A stretch of 64,000 nucleotides of DNA from the NCBI RefSeq assembly GCF_007362775.1, contig NZ_CP041692.1, forward strand, positions 4,030,001-4,094,000. Direction: 5' to 3'. Shown piece after piece: positions 19,440-29,414 of this stretch. A program made the translations under genes and the position numbers. Position 1 is the stretch's first letter; every line of letters begins with the position of its first letter. Source of the stretch: Microlunatus elymi (GTDB lineage: Bacteria > Actinomycetota > Actinomycetes > Propionibacteriales > Propionibacteriaceae). The notes beneath the pieces are model-generated. The model ran no database searches. It was given only the letters and a program-made list of their open reading frames with translations, and was not told where the DNA came from.

Positions 19440-21433
19440 CAGGTGAGCGGACGGTCCATCTGGGCGGCTCCCCAGCGCTTGTTCTTCTGATCCGGCGCGA
19501 TGCCGTAGCGCGGCAACGCGAAATCCATGATGTCGGTGTAGACCGGCGCCGCGGTGCCGGTACCGGAGTCACCGTGCTTGGGGTTGTCCAGCACCACGTA
19601 GGTGAGGATCTTCGGGTCGTTCAACGGGGCGATGCCGACGAACGAGGTGACGTAGCCGCGGTAGCAGCCGCAGGATGCGTTGTAGCGCTGGGCGGTGCCG
19701 GTCTTGCCGCCGGTACGGTAATGATCGAGCATCAGGAACTGCTGACTGATCTCGTTCCGGGTGACCACCGCCTCCATCATGTCCCGGACCTCGGCCGAGG
19801 TCTTGGCCGAGACCACCCGGCGCGGTGACGTCCGGTTGATCGCCACCGAGCTGCCGTCGGCGTTGGTCGCGGACTTGATCACCGTCGGCGCGTGGTAGAC
19901 ACCGCCGTTGACGATGGCCGAGATCGCCGCCGCTTCCTGGATCGCCGTCACCGACAGGCCCTGACCGAAGGCGATCTGGTCGCGGGTGTAGTCCTTCATG
20001 TCCGCACCGGGCAGCACTCCGGACGCCTCACCAGGCAGCTCGATCCCGGTCTGCCGGCCGAGGCCGAAGCTGCTCAGGTAGTCGTGCAGCGTCTTCTTGT
20101 CCATCTGCCGGGTCAGCATCAGGGTGCCGATGTTGGACGAGTGCGCGATCACTCCGCGCATGGTGTAGTCGACGGTTCCGTGCGGTTCGGCGTCCTTGAT
20201 CCGGCCGCCGCCGGAGGCGATCGTCGGCGGCACCTGCACCTTGGTGTCCGGATCGGCTGTGCCGCTGTCGATCAGCGCCGCCGAGGTGAGCACCTTCTCC
20301 ACACTGCCCGGTTCGTACGTCTGGCTGACCAGCCGGTTGCCCAGGTTGTCGGGATCGGTCTTGCCGGGCTCATTGGAGTTGTAGCCCGGCGACTGCGCCA
20401 TCGCGAGCACCTGTCCGCTGGTCACGTCCATGGTGATTGCCATCCCGGACTGCGATCCGGTCTTGGCGACTGCGGCATCGAGTCGCCGCTGGGCCACCCA
20501 CTGCAGCTCGGAGTCGATCGTCAGCTGGTAGTTCACCCCGTTCTTGGCCGGAGTGATCTTGCTCTCCCCCAACGGGATCTTGCTGCCGTTCGGGGCGCTC
20601 TCGTAGCTCTCCTTGCCCTCGGTGCCGGCCAGCGACGAGTTCTCCGAATACTCGAGTCCGGCCTGGCCCTTGTTCTCGCCGTTGACGAAGCCGACCACGT
20701 TGGATGCGACGGCGCCGGCCGGATAGGTCCGGATCGGATCGTTCTCGCGGTAGATACCGGGCAGGCCGGCCGCATCCAACTCGGTGGCGATGTCGGTGTA
20801 GATGTCGGCCGGCACCTTCTTCTTCACGTACACGAATCGGGTGTCGTGGCGCATCAGGGTGGCGATGGTCTGCTGCTTGTCGATCTTGGTGTGTTTGCCG
20901 ATGATGTCGGCGATCTTGGTCGCCTCGGCCAGGCCGCAGAGCTTGCCGTAGACCTGATCCGGCTCACCGCAGTCCTGACTGGTCAGGGTCGGATCCGCGG
21001 TGATGTCGAAGGCCGGCGTTGTCCCGGCCAGCACCTCGCCGTTGCGATCGGTGATCTCTCCGCGGGCCGGCAGCAGCGGTTTGCTGGTGGTCAGGCTGGC
21101 AGTCGCGATGGCCCCGTACGCCGCCGAGTCGAAACCCTGCAGTTGCAGCAGTCGACCGGCGCACAGCGAGATCGCGATCGCCATCGCGATGCCGATGATC
21201 TGCACCCGGCGCCCGGCCGAACCGAGCGGGATCCGCAGCGTACGACGCCGCTTGCGTTGCCGCGAGGACTTGGGCTGAGGTGCGGTCTTGGACCGCTGTG
21301 CGGGCTTGCGCCGCGCGATCGGGCCCTGCTTGCTCGGTTTCCGAGTCTTGGTCCGCGGGTTCCGCGCCTGCTGACTGCTCGCCCGCTGGTTCGGGGTCGC
21401 CCGCTTCGATGGATGCTGTCGTCGCTCGCCCAC
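19436..21433 (-). CDS. ftsI: Septal transpeptidase FtsI (class B penicillin-binding protein)
   Basis: Class B PBP that cross-links septal peptidoglycan with FtsW. The catalytic triad motifs are SVEK (Ser377, Lys380), SSN (432-434) and KTG (577-579). A dimerisation domain (about 120-300) precedes them, and a single membrane helix lies at about 77-98. The cytoplasmic N-terminus is unusual: about 75 residues very rich in Lys, Arg, Gln and Pro. Length 665 is in the range for actinobacterial PBP2/PbpB. It ends in a GTGA overlap with murE and begins 6 bp after the ftsL-like gene. Confidence 0.96.
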   Translation of the reverse strand: MGERRQHPSKRATPNQRASSQQARNPRTKTRKPSKQGPIARRKPAQRSKTAPQPKSSRQRKRRRTLRIPLGSAGRRVQIIGIAMAIAISLCAGRLLQLQGFDSAAYGAIATASLTTSKPLLPARGEITDRNGEVLAGTTPAFDITADPTLTSQDCGEPDQVYGKLCGLAEATKIADIIGKHTKIDKQQTIATLMRHDTRFVYVKKKVPADIYTDIATELDAAGLPGIYRENDPIRTYPAGAVASNVVGFVNGENKGQAGLEYSENSSLAGTEGKESYESAPNGSKIPLGESKITPAKNGVNYQLTIDSELQWVAQRRLDAAVAKTGSQSGMAITMDVTSGQVLAMAQSPGYNSNEPGKTDPDNLGNRLVSQTYEPGSVEKVLTSAALIDSGTADPDTKVQVPPTIASGGGRIKDAEPHGTVDYTMRGVIAHSSNIGTLMLTRQMDKKTLHDYLSSFGLGRQTGIELPGEASGVLPGADMKDYTRDQIAFGQGLSVTAIQEAAAISAIVNGGVYHAPTVIKSATNADGSSVAINRTSPRRVVSAKTSAEVRDMMEAVVTRNEISQQFLMLDHYRTGGKTGTAQRYNASCGCYRGYVTSFVGIAPLNDPKILTYVVLDNPKHGDSGTGTAAPVYTDIMDFALPRYGIAPDQKNKRWGAAQMDRPLTW

Positions 21434-21439
21434 TGCAGA

Positions 21440-22126
21440 TCAGCCCCGCCCGTTCGATTCCTGCTGCTTCGATTCCTGCTGCTTCTGGCCCGATTCCTGA
21501 CCGGTCTGACCGGATGCGGTCTGCTGGTTCTGCTCGGCCTGCTTCTGTTCGGCCTGCTTCTTCTGGGCCGCTTGCTTGTCGGCTTCCCGGCGGGCCTGTT
21601 CGGCTTGCTTCTTCGCCTCGGCGGCCTTCTTCTTCGCCTCTTTCGCCTCACGCTCGGCCGCGATCTGTTCGGGCGACTTCACCAGGCCGGGCACCTCGTT
21701 GCCGCGGACGACCGTCGGCTTGCCGATCACCTTGCCGTTCGGCAGTTTCAGAAACGCCGGCTCCGGATTCGGGCGCATGCCCAAGCCGAATGCGCGGGCC
21801 GCCAGCTTGTCGGCCGACCGCAGGTCGTCCACCTGCTGCGCCAACGCCGCCTGCTGGTAGGTCAGTCGATTCGCCTGCTGATGCAGCGCCTGGGCCTCGA
21901 ACGCCTGCCCCTGCAAGGTGGTGTTCAGGGTCAGCAGGCCGGCCATGCCGACCCCGAAGATCCCGATCAGCACCAGCACGAACGGCACCCGGCCGAGTCG
22001 CCGACGGCCGGCGCCGCCCTCGATCACCGAAGGGCGCACCCGACCGGTACCGGATGCATCGCTGCCGGGGACGTCCGGACTGGAGTCCGCGGAATCTCCG
22101 GACGTGTCGGCCCACAGGGCACTCAT
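21440..22126 (-). CDS. FtsL-like divisome protein with long charged C-terminal helix
   Basis: Position between rsmH and ftsI, a single membrane helix (about residues 47-68) and a following coiled coil (about 72-115; LHQQANRLTYQQAALAQQ) identify this as the FtsL counterpart. Such proteins join FtsQ and activate FtsWI. ATG at 22126 has a strong GAGGAGG site 7 nt upstream. Unlike ordinary FtsL of about 100-200 residues, this 228-residue protein ends in a 75-residue Lys/Glu/Ala/Gln tract (KEAKKKAAEAKKQAEQARR and onward) that should lie outside the membrane. Sequence similarity within FtsL is low, so the call rests mainly on context and topology. Confidence 0.82.
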   Translation of the reverse strand: MSALWADTSGDSADSSPDVPGSDASGTGRVRPSVIEGGAGRRRLGRVPFVLVLIGIFGVGMAGLLTLNTTLQGQAFEAQALHQQANRLTYQQAALAQQVDDLRSADKLAARAFGLGMRPNPEPAFLKLPNGKVIGKPTVVRGNEVPGLVKSPEQIAAEREAKEAKKKAAEAKKQAEQARREADKQAAQKKQAEQKQAEQNQQTASGQTGQESGQKQQESKQQESNGRG

Positions 22127-22215
22127 CGCTTCGCCTCCTCGGTCGATCGGCTGATCTTCGGCTTGTTCTGGCCAGCCTTGTTCTGGCCCGCCTTGCCCTT
22201 GCTCGTGCGATTCAT
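22123..22215 (-). CDS. 30-residue basic microprotein coupled to rsmH and ftsL
   Basis: A 30-codon ORF fills the gap between rsmH and the ftsL-like gene. Its ATG overlaps the rsmH stop as ATGA and its TGA overlaps the ftsL start as ATGA, so ribosomes could pass through all three. The peptide starts [10 protein letters not shown], contains a duplicated KAGQN block, and carries eight Lys and three Arg. The ftsL ribosome binding site lies within its last codons. I know of no family for it. It could be a functional basic peptide, or mainly a translated bridge that keeps ftsL coupled to rsmH. Confidence 0.6.
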   Translation of the reverse strand: MNRTSKGKAGQNKAGQNKPKISRSTEEAKR

Positions 22216-23222
22216 CCGGCCCGCCCGCGGGGCGTGCTGCGGTGAGCCGGGGCGATGCGTTCGGCCGCACGGAGTCGTGCAGACCGGGCGCGCGGGTTGG
22301 CTGCCGCCTCGCGGTCGTCCGGCCGGTCGGCGCCGCGGGTGAGCAGTCTCAACTCCGGTCCGAGCTCCGGCGGCACCACCGGCAGGTCCCGCGGCGCCCG
22401 GTCCGAGGACGCCACCCGCAGCACCTGCTTGACCTGCCGGTCCTCCAGCGAGTGATAGGCCAGCACCGCGATCCGGCCGCCGACGGCCAACACGTCGACC
22501 GCGCTCGGCAGTACGCCCTTGAGCGCTTCGAGTTCGCGATTGACCTCGATCCGGAGCGCCTGAAAGGTTCGTTTGGCCGGATGTCCACCGGTCCGTTGCG
22601 CGGCCATCGGCACGGCGCCGGCGATGATCTGCACCAGCCGTGCCGAGTTGGTGATCGGCGCGGATTCGCGCTCGCGGCAGATCGCCGTTGCGATCCGGCG
22701 GGCATTGCGTTCCTCGCCGTACTCGAACAGGATCCGGGTCAGGTCGGCTGCCGAGTACGTGTTCACCACCTGCTCGGCGGTCAGCGGCTCGCTGCGATCC
22801 ATCCGCATGTCCAGCGGCGCGTCCACGCTGTAGGCGAAACCGCGTTCGGTGCGGTCGATCTGCAACGAGGACAGGCCCAGGTCGAGCAGCACCGCCTGGA
22901 CGTCGTTGATCCCGCGATCGGCCAGCACGTCGGAAAGTTCGTCGTAGACCGCGTGCACCAACTCGATCCGGTCCGCGTACGGGGCCAGCCGCCGACGAGC
23001 GGTGTCGAGGGCATCGGTGTCGCGATCGAGCCCGATCAGCCGGGCCTGCGGGCAGTTCTCCAGCAGCGCGGCCGCGTGGCCGCCGAGTCCCAGGGTGCAA
23101 TCGACCAGGATCGGCCGATCGTCCGCGCTCGGGCGGTTGGTGAGAGCAGGACCGAGCAGGGCGACGATCTCGTCCAGCATGACCGGGACGTGGACGGCAC
23201 CCTGATCCGGCGAGTCAGCCAT
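22212..23222 (-). CDS. rsmH: 16S rRNA (cytosine-1402-N4) methyltransferase
   Basis: RsmH (MraW), an AdoMet methyltransferase acting on C1402 of 16S rRNA. The N-terminus [13 protein letters not shown] and the AdoMet-binding motif [14 protein letters not shown] (about residues 50-63) are characteristic, with [12 protein letters not shown] and [13 protein letters not shown] further on. ATG at 23222 follows AGGTACGCC; an in-frame start 15 codons earlier is less likely because the family N-terminus starts about here. Length 336. It leads the division run downstream of mraZ, with a long hairpin RNA in the spacer. Confidence 0.96.
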   Translation of the reverse strand: MADSPDQGAVHVPVMLDEIVALLGPALTNRPSADDRPILVDCTLGLGGHAAALLENCPQARLIGLDRDTDALDTARRRLAPYADRIELVHAVYDELSDVLADRGINDVQAVLLDLGLSSLQIDRTERGFAYSVDAPLDMRMDRSEPLTAEQVVNTYSAADLTRILFEYGEERNARRIATAICRERESAPITNSARLVQIIAGAVPMAAQRTGGHPAKRTFQALRIEVNRELEALKGVLPSAVDVLAVGGRIAVLAYHSLEDRQVKQVLRVASSDRAPRDLPVVPPELGPELRLLTRGADRPDDREAAANPRARSARLRAAERIAPAHRSTPRGRAG

Positions 23223-23293
23223 CGAGGCGTACCTCGTCGCCGTCCAGCGCTGCCATCTCGACCCCAACCTCGCGCGTCCGTCGGTACTCGTCC

Positions 23294-23415
23294 GGGGGCT
23301 GCTCGTGTCTTCAGGTTTCAGCCCTGGATCTGCGGGAAGTCCTACCTGGCGCCGGGGAAGTTGCGCCAGGGAGTCAGATCCCAGGACTGAAGCCTGAGGG
23401 CACGAGCAGTGCCCC
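23294..23415 (-). ncRNA. Long hairpin RNA in the mraZ-rsmH spacer (mraW motif candidate)
   Basis: About 120 nt folds back on itself. Outer arms CTGCTCGTG (23299-23307) and CACGAGCAG (23401-23409) pair exactly. The next arms, TCTTCAGGTTTCAG and CTGAAGCCTGAGGG, differ from perfect pairing mainly at positions that would be G-U pairs in RNA. Then CCCTGGATCTG pairs with CAGATCCCAGG with one flaw, and the tip is CCTGGCGC/GCGCCAGG. A structured RNA named the mraW motif is known upstream of this gene in actinobacteria; I cannot align to its model here. Confidence 0.6.
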
Positions 23416-23447
23416 TACTGCGGTCCGGACGATGCGAGTCGGTGCGA

Positions 23448-23876
23448 TCACATGCCCGGGAAGACCTCTTCGTTCATGTCGGCGAATGCCGGTTCCTGCT
23501 GGCTGGAGTAGTCCTCCCAGGCCCCGACATCCCAGACCTCGACGCGGTTGATCGCACCGACCACCACGACGTTGACCTCCAGCCCCGCGTAGCTGCGGAG
23601 CTGCTGCGGAATGGTGATCCGCCCCTGCTTGTCCGGCTTCTCATCGGACGCACCGGCGGCGAGCATCCGCTGGAAGTCGCGTACCTGCTTGACACTGGTC
23701 GGTGCCGCGGAGATCGACTTGGTCATCTCCACGAAGGTGGCCATCGGATAGATGGCCAGACACCGGTCCTGCGCCCTGGTGATGACGAGCCCTTCCGCCA
23801 ACTCTTCGCGGAACTTGGCGGGAAGGATCAGCCGGCCCTTGTCGTCGAGCTTCGGGGTGTGCGTACCGAGGAACAC
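23448..23876 (-). CDS. mraZ: Transcriptional regulator MraZ
   Basis: MraZ is the regulator that opens the dcw cluster and controls its own promoter. Two SpoVT/AbrB-like repeats are visible, each with the DxxxR core: KLDDKGRLILPAKFR (about residues 9-23) and KPDKQGRITIPQQLR (about 81-95). The length of 142 is normal. GTG at 23876 follows a GGGAGG site by about 8 nt. Upstream lies an array of TGG boxes at about 10-bp spacing, as expected for its operator. Confidence 0.96.
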   Translation of the reverse strand: MFLGTHTPKLDDKGRLILPAKFREELAEGLVITRAQDRCLAIYPMATFVEMTKSISAAPTSVKQVRDFQRMLAAGASDEKPDKQGRITIPQQLRSYAGLEVNVVVVGAINRVEVWDVGAWEDYSSQQEPAFADMNEEVFPGM

Positions 23877-23921
23877 GGCTCACACCTCCCAGCTCCAGAA
23901 CGGATCCGAACTGCGTCATCT

Positions 23922-23989
23922 CCACCCGATCTCCTCCATTTCGCGCCACCTTACTCCATTTCGCCCCACTAGAGCCAGTTTCCGCCCCA
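23922..23989 (-). promoter_or_regulatory. MraZ operator: array of TGG boxes
   Basis: On the minus strand, boxes of the form TGGNG begin at 23989, 23977, 23968, 23958, 23948, 23938 and 23924. Five consecutive ones are spaced 9-10 bp, one helical turn, so they face the same side. MraZ is known to bind such repeats before its own gene. Confidence 0.75.
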
Positions 23990-24033
23990 CGACTTCTCCA
24001 CTCCGCCGCCACGGCGGATCTGCAGGTGAACGA

Positions 24034-24062
24034 TTGACTCGTCGCGACCGTCTGCGTAGGTG
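24034..24062 (+). promoter_or_regulatory. Candidate promoter of the moxR operon
   Basis: TTGACT at 24034-24039 and TAGGTG at 24057-24062 are separated by 17 bp, about 50 bp before the moxR start. The -35 is good, the -10 lacks the final T. A second TAGCAT at 24075-24080 is an alternative. Confidence 0.4.
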
Positions 24063-24111
24063 ACCGGGGCCGCATAGCATGTAGCTCGACCGCCTGCGGA
24101 AGGACAGTCCC

Positions 24112-25193
<1,082 letters not shown>

Positions 25194-25197
<4 letters not shown>

Positions 25198-26525
25198 GCG
25201 ATCGTCGGGACCGCCGACCGGCTCACCGGCTGACGGTCCGCGGACGACTGATGCTCGGGCTCGGCATCGCCGTGGTCGTGGTCTCGATGATCGCCGGGCA
25301 GCGGGACGTGATGCGGATCGGATTGCTGCTGCTGGCGTTGCCGGTGGTCGCGCTGATCCTGCTCGGTCTGTCCCGGCTGCGGCTCAGTTCGCAGCGGGCG
25401 ATCGTGCCCGGCCGGGTGCAGCTCGGGTCGCCGATGGTCGGCCGGATCACCTTGTCGTTGGAGAGCCGGCTGCCGATCGGCATGGTGATGCTGGAGGACC
25501 AGATCCCGCCCGAACTCGGCGAACGTCCGCGCTTCACCATCGACCGGGCCGGGGTGACCTGGCGCCGGGAGGTCGAATTCCCGTTGCTCGGCCGGGTCCG
25601 CGGCCGCTGGATCTGCGGACCGCTGCTGGTGCACACCGTCGACCCGTTCGGGTTGGTGCGCCGCGATCAGCAGTTCGTCGCCACCTCCGAGGTGTTGGTC
25701 ACTCCGCAGATCGTGCAGTTGACCTCGATCACCGGCTCGGGCGGGGCCGGCAGCTCGGGCGAGTCGCAGCCGCATCGGATCGGCATCGTCGGAGCCGATG
25801 ACGTGCTGATCCGCGAATACCGGCATGGCGACGACGTACGCCGGGTGCATTGGCGCTCGACCGCCCGCCGGGGCGACCTGATGGTCCGCCGGGAGGAGCA
25901 GGCCTGGGATCCGGCCGCACGAATCATCCTGGATTCCCGGTCCGGCGCGCACGCCGGCCAGGGCATGCGCAGCTCACTGGAATGGGCCGTGTCGGCCGCC
26001 GCCTCGATCGGGCTGCGGTTCATCGACGACGGCTATCGGCTGGACGTGTTCGAGGCCGACGGCACCCTGGATCTCGGCGCCGTGAGCGGGCTGAATCGTA
26101 CGGTGACCGGCGATCTGCTGATCTCCCGGCTGACCGATCTGCACCCGCGCCGGACGTACAGCCTGCGCTACGCACTCGAGGCCGCGGCCACCGACCACGG
26201 CGAGTTGCTGGTGGCGATCATGGGGCGACTGTCCGCCGACGACGCGCATGCCCTGCTGCGTACCCGCGGCCAGCACACCCATGGACTGGCGCTGCTGCTG
26301 GACGTCGACTCGTTCGACCGGGCGGCCCATGCCGAACCGGGCGCCGAGGAGGCACCGGCGGATCCGCGCCGCGTTGCCGAGTTGAACGCGACCGCGGAAC
26401 TGCTGGCCGGACACGGCTGGCGGGTGGTCCGGGTCGACCGATCGATGTCGGTCGCCGACGCCTGGGCAGCTCTCGACGGCTCGTCGCGGGCTCCTGTTGA
26501 GCAGACCGTTGCCGGGGCCTCCTGA
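25194..26525 (+). CDS. DUF58 domain protein
   Basis: Membrane-anchored DUF58 protein of 443 residues. Two hydrophobic helices lie near residues 17-60, then a beta-rich domain. The DUF58 core motif IREYRHGDDVRRVHWR is at about residue 204-219, and a von Willebrand-like region follows. In this operon type the DUF58 protein is the membrane partner of the MoxR ATPase. ATGA overlap with moxR upstream and TGATG overlap with the next gene show tight coupling. Confidence 0.92.
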
Positions 26526-28765
26526 TGCGTCCGACCGATCGGTACGCGATCGCCATCGCCGTGTCCGTGGTGCTGGCCAGCTTCACGCTGTCCCCACTGA
26601 CCGCGGATCCTTCGTACCTGGGCGCCAGCTGGTTGCTGATCCTCGGCATCTGCCTGATCGGGGCGCTGGCCCGGCGGACCCCGCTGGGTTCACCGGGCAC
26701 GCTGGTCGCTCAGCTGCTGGCGATCACCGGCTATCTCTTCTGGCTTTCCGGACGCGCGGCCGAGGTGGCCCAGCTGGGGTTCGGCCGCCGGATCGTCGAG
26801 TTGCTGGCCAGCGCCGGCGAACACATGCGGACCGAGGCGGCGCCGATGTCGGCGAACGCCGGGGTCAGCCTGCTCTTCATCGGATCGCTCGGCCTGATCA
26901 CGGTGATCACCGACCTGCTGGTGATCACGGCGGCCAAGCCGGCGCTGGGGCTGGCGCCGCCGTTGACGGTCTTCCTGGTACCGGCCATCGGCTTGGGCAC
27001 CGACATCGGCGTACGAGCTTTCCTGTGCATCGGCGTCGGTTATCTGGCGATCCTGATCGCCGAGGGGATGAACACCAACGCCCGCTGGACCCGCGGGCTG
27101 AGCAAGGACAGTGCCGGCGGTTCGATGCCGGAGCAGACCCGGGCGGTGGTCTGGCGGGCGGCCGCCTACATCGCGGTGCCGGCACTGGCGTTGTCGCTGG
27201 TGGCGGGCTCGGCGTTGCCGACGTTGGCGTTGAGCGGCTGGGGGTTCGGCGAGGGCAACGCGGGCAACGGGCCGCTGCGGCTGTCCGATCCGACCCTGGA
27301 CCTGAAGCGGAACCTGACCCTGCCGGCGAACCGGGTGGTGCTCACGTACCGGACCAACAAGCCGACCGGGCAGTATCTGCGGATGGCGTCGCTGCCCTCC
27401 TTCAGCGACGCCGGCTGGCGGAACGCGCAGACCACCATCGATCAGGGCAACCGACTGCCGCAGCCGCCCGGGCTGACCGCGCCCACCGGCAAGGACCGCA
27501 AGACCACGATCACGATCAAGAACCTGGACAGCGAGTATCTGCCGCTGCCGTTCGCTCCGCGGTCCTTCGAGGCCGCCGGCCAGTGGGGCTACGACCCGAA
27601 CTCGCTGGTCGTGATCGCCTCCGACCGGGACCAGGACCGGACGCAGGCAACCCACGACCTGACCTACACCGTGGACAGCAGGGACATCATCCCGAACCCG
27701 CAGACGCTGGCCGGCATCGTCACCGGCGACCCGCCGGACGCCAACCTGACCACGGCCGTCCCGGCGGACCTGCCGAACAACATCCGTCAACTGGCCCGCC
27801 GGATTACCGTCGGCGCCGATTCTCCGGCGGAGAAGGCGGCAGCGATCCAGGCGTACCTGCGTAACAGCGACAACTTCACCTACAGCACCGATCCGCGGCC
27901 GGGCAGCGGCTATCAGGCGCTGGAGAACTTCCTCTTCCGGGACAGGCACGGCTACTGCGAGCAGTTCGCGGCGTCGATGGCGATCCTGGCACGCATCGTC
28001 GGGATCCCGAGCCGGGTCGCGGTCGGCTTCCTGCCGGGCACCCGCAACGGCGACGTCTGGACGGTGACCGCGCGGGATTCGCATGCCTGGCCGGAACTGT
28101 ACTTCAGTGGTTACGGCTGGGTGCGGTACGAACCGACGCCGTCGTCGGTCACCGGGTCGGCACCGGCCTGGTCGATCGCCCAGTCCGTCCCGGCGAGCCA
28201 GGAGTCGGCACCGGCGACGAACAGCCAGGTGCCGTCCACCGAGGCTCGGCCGCGGAATCGGGCCGAGGAACAGGCGGCGCATCAGAGCGCCGGCACGACG
28301 GCGCAGCAGCCGTCCTTCCCCTGGGTCAAGGTCCTCGGCTTCGGTGGCGGCGGGCTGCTTCTGCTGGCGTTGCTGGCAGCACCGGCGACCATCCGGATCG
28401 GTCGTCGTCGCGCCCGGCTCGGCGGCGGTATCGCCGATCCGGCCGATCGGATCGAGGCCGGCTGGGCGGAGGTCCGTGACACCGTACGGGATCTGCGTCG
28501 GCCGTGGCCGAAGGCGTCGCCGCGGGCCATCGCCGGACAGGTGAGCCGGCATGCTGACGACTCCGCGAAGGAGGCGTTGGCCGAGTTGGCGGTGTTGGTG
28601 GAGCGGGAACGTTACGCGCGGACGTTCACCGATGCAGCGGCTGCTGCCGCAGTGGCTCCGCTGGTTCGGTCGGTGCGACAGGGACTGCTGCAGGACAGGT
28701 CCCGGCGGGCTCGGGCGGCGATCACACTACTGCCCCGCTCGGTGTTCCGGCGGGGCAGCAGCTGA
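26525..28765 (+). CDS. Membrane transglutaminase-like protein (TgpA type)
   Basis: A 746-residue membrane protein. Five or six N-terminal helices (about residues 5-235) carry an extracytoplasmic transglutaminase-like domain with Cys in HGYCEQFAASMAILAR (about 475-490) and His in SHAWPELYF (about 519), the usual catalytic pair. A Pro/Ser/Ala-rich stretch and one more membrane helix (about 600-625) lead to a cytoplasmic DUF4129-like tail. Similar proteins sit with MoxR and DUF58 in many bacteria. Cross-linking or protease activity is inferred from family only. Confidence 0.9.
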   Translation: MRPTDRYAIAIAVSVVLASFTLSPLTADPSYLGASWLLILGICLIGALARRTPLGSPGTLVAQLLAITGYLFWLSGRAAEVAQLGFGRRIVELLASAGEHMRTEAAPMSANAGVSLLFIGSLGLITVITDLLVITAAKPALGLAPPLTVFLVPAIGLGTDIGVRAFLCIGVGYLAILIAEGMNTNARWTRGLSKDSAGGSMPEQTRAVVWRAAAYIAVPALALSLVAGSALPTLALSGWGFGEGNAGNGPLRLSDPTLDLKRNLTLPANRVVLTYRTNKPTGQYLRMASLPSFSDAGWRNAQTTIDQGNRLPQPPGLTAPTGKDRKTTITIKNLDSEYLPLPFAPRSFEAAGQWGYDPNSLVVIASDRDQDRTQATHDLTYTVDSRDIIPNPQTLAGIVTGDPPDANLTTAVPADLPNNIRQLARRITVGADSPAEKAAAIQAYLRNSDNFTYSTDPRPGSGYQALENFLFRDRHGYCEQFAASMAILARIVGIPSRVAVGFLPGTRNGDVWTVTARDSHAWPELYFSGYGWVRYEPTPSSVTGSAPAWSIAQSVPASQESAPATNSQVPSTEARPRNRAEEQAAHQSAGTTAQQPSFPWVKVLGFGGGGLLLLALLAAPATIRIGRRRARLGGGIADPADRIEAGWAEVRDTVRDLRRPWPKASPRAIAGQVSRHADDSAKEALAELAVLVERERYARTFTDAAAAAAVAPLVRSVRQGLLQDRSRRARAAITLLPRSVFRRGSS
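28730..28758. terminator. Hairpin between convergent transglutaminase and DUF3040 genes
   Basis: CTGCCCCGC and its complement GCGGGGCAG form a 9-bp stem with an 11-nt loop. It lies in the last codons of the transglutaminase gene, 30 bp before the stop of the opposing gene, and could end transcription from both sides. Confidence 0.5.
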
Positions 28766-28787
28766 GATCTCGATCGGGACGTGCGGG

Positions 28788-29180
28788 TCAGAACCCGGAC
28801 TCGTCGCGGCGCTTGCGCCAGCGCTCCTCCATCTTGTCCATGAACCCTTGCGCGTTGGGCGCCGACTGCGGCGTCTTCGGCCGGTCACCGCGACCGGTGT
28901 CGGAGGGCGCGTCATTGACGTGTTGCCAGGAGTAGATGGCCGTAACGGCAGCGGCCAGCATGACCACGAAGCCCAGCACGCTGAAGAAGATGTTGGTGGA
29001 CATGCCGAGGATCAGCAGGGCCAGACCGGCGAAGAAGCCCAATCCGGCGATCGCGGCGCGTCTGCGGTGGACGCGACGGCTCCCCTTACCGCTGAGCGTG
29101 TGTGACAGCTTCGGGTCCTCGGCTGCCAGCGCCGCCTCCATCTGATGGAGAAGTCGCTCTTCTTCATCTGAGAGGGCCAT
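28788..29180 (-). CDS. DUF3040 small membrane protein
   Basis: A 130-residue actinobacterial protein of the DUF3040 family. The N-terminus MALSDEEERLLHQMEAALAAEDP is the family signature. Two membrane helices (about residues 43-90) follow a basic patch (GSRRVHRRRAA), and the tail is polar. ATG at 29180 follows GGGAGG by 7 nt; a longer reading from 29255 adds residues foreign to the family. DUF3040 genes often sit near dcw clusters in actinobacteria. Function unknown. Confidence 0.9.
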   Translation of the reverse strand: MALSDEEERLLHQMEAALAAEDPKLSHTLSGKGSRRVHRRRAAIAGLGFFAGLALLILGMSTNIFFSVLGFVVMLAAAVTAIYSWQHVNDAPSDTGRGDRPKTPQSAPNAQGFMDKMEERWRKRRDESGF

Positions 29181-29414
29181 GGGCCACCTCCCACTGTTTT
29201 GTGTGTCCGCCTCTTCCACGCAGGGAACGTGGATGCCAAACAGTCTAGGCGTCAAGGGGGTTGGGCGAAACCTGAACCTGGAATCACCCTGGTTCCTCCC
29301 CGACCCGACCTTGCCCGATGGACTCGGCGAACCGGCGCTCCTGCGCGCTGTAGGCCGAAGGTTACGTTCCCGCTCGGCGCGCTGGCAAGACGTCTCAGCG
29401 TTGGATCTGCCGGA

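Noticed and set aside
26690-28552. A 620-codon open frame opposite the transglutaminase gene
   Set aside because: Shadow of a high-G+C gene; composition is Arg/Gly/Gln-rich without motifs, while the plus strand has a complete membrane transglutaminase.
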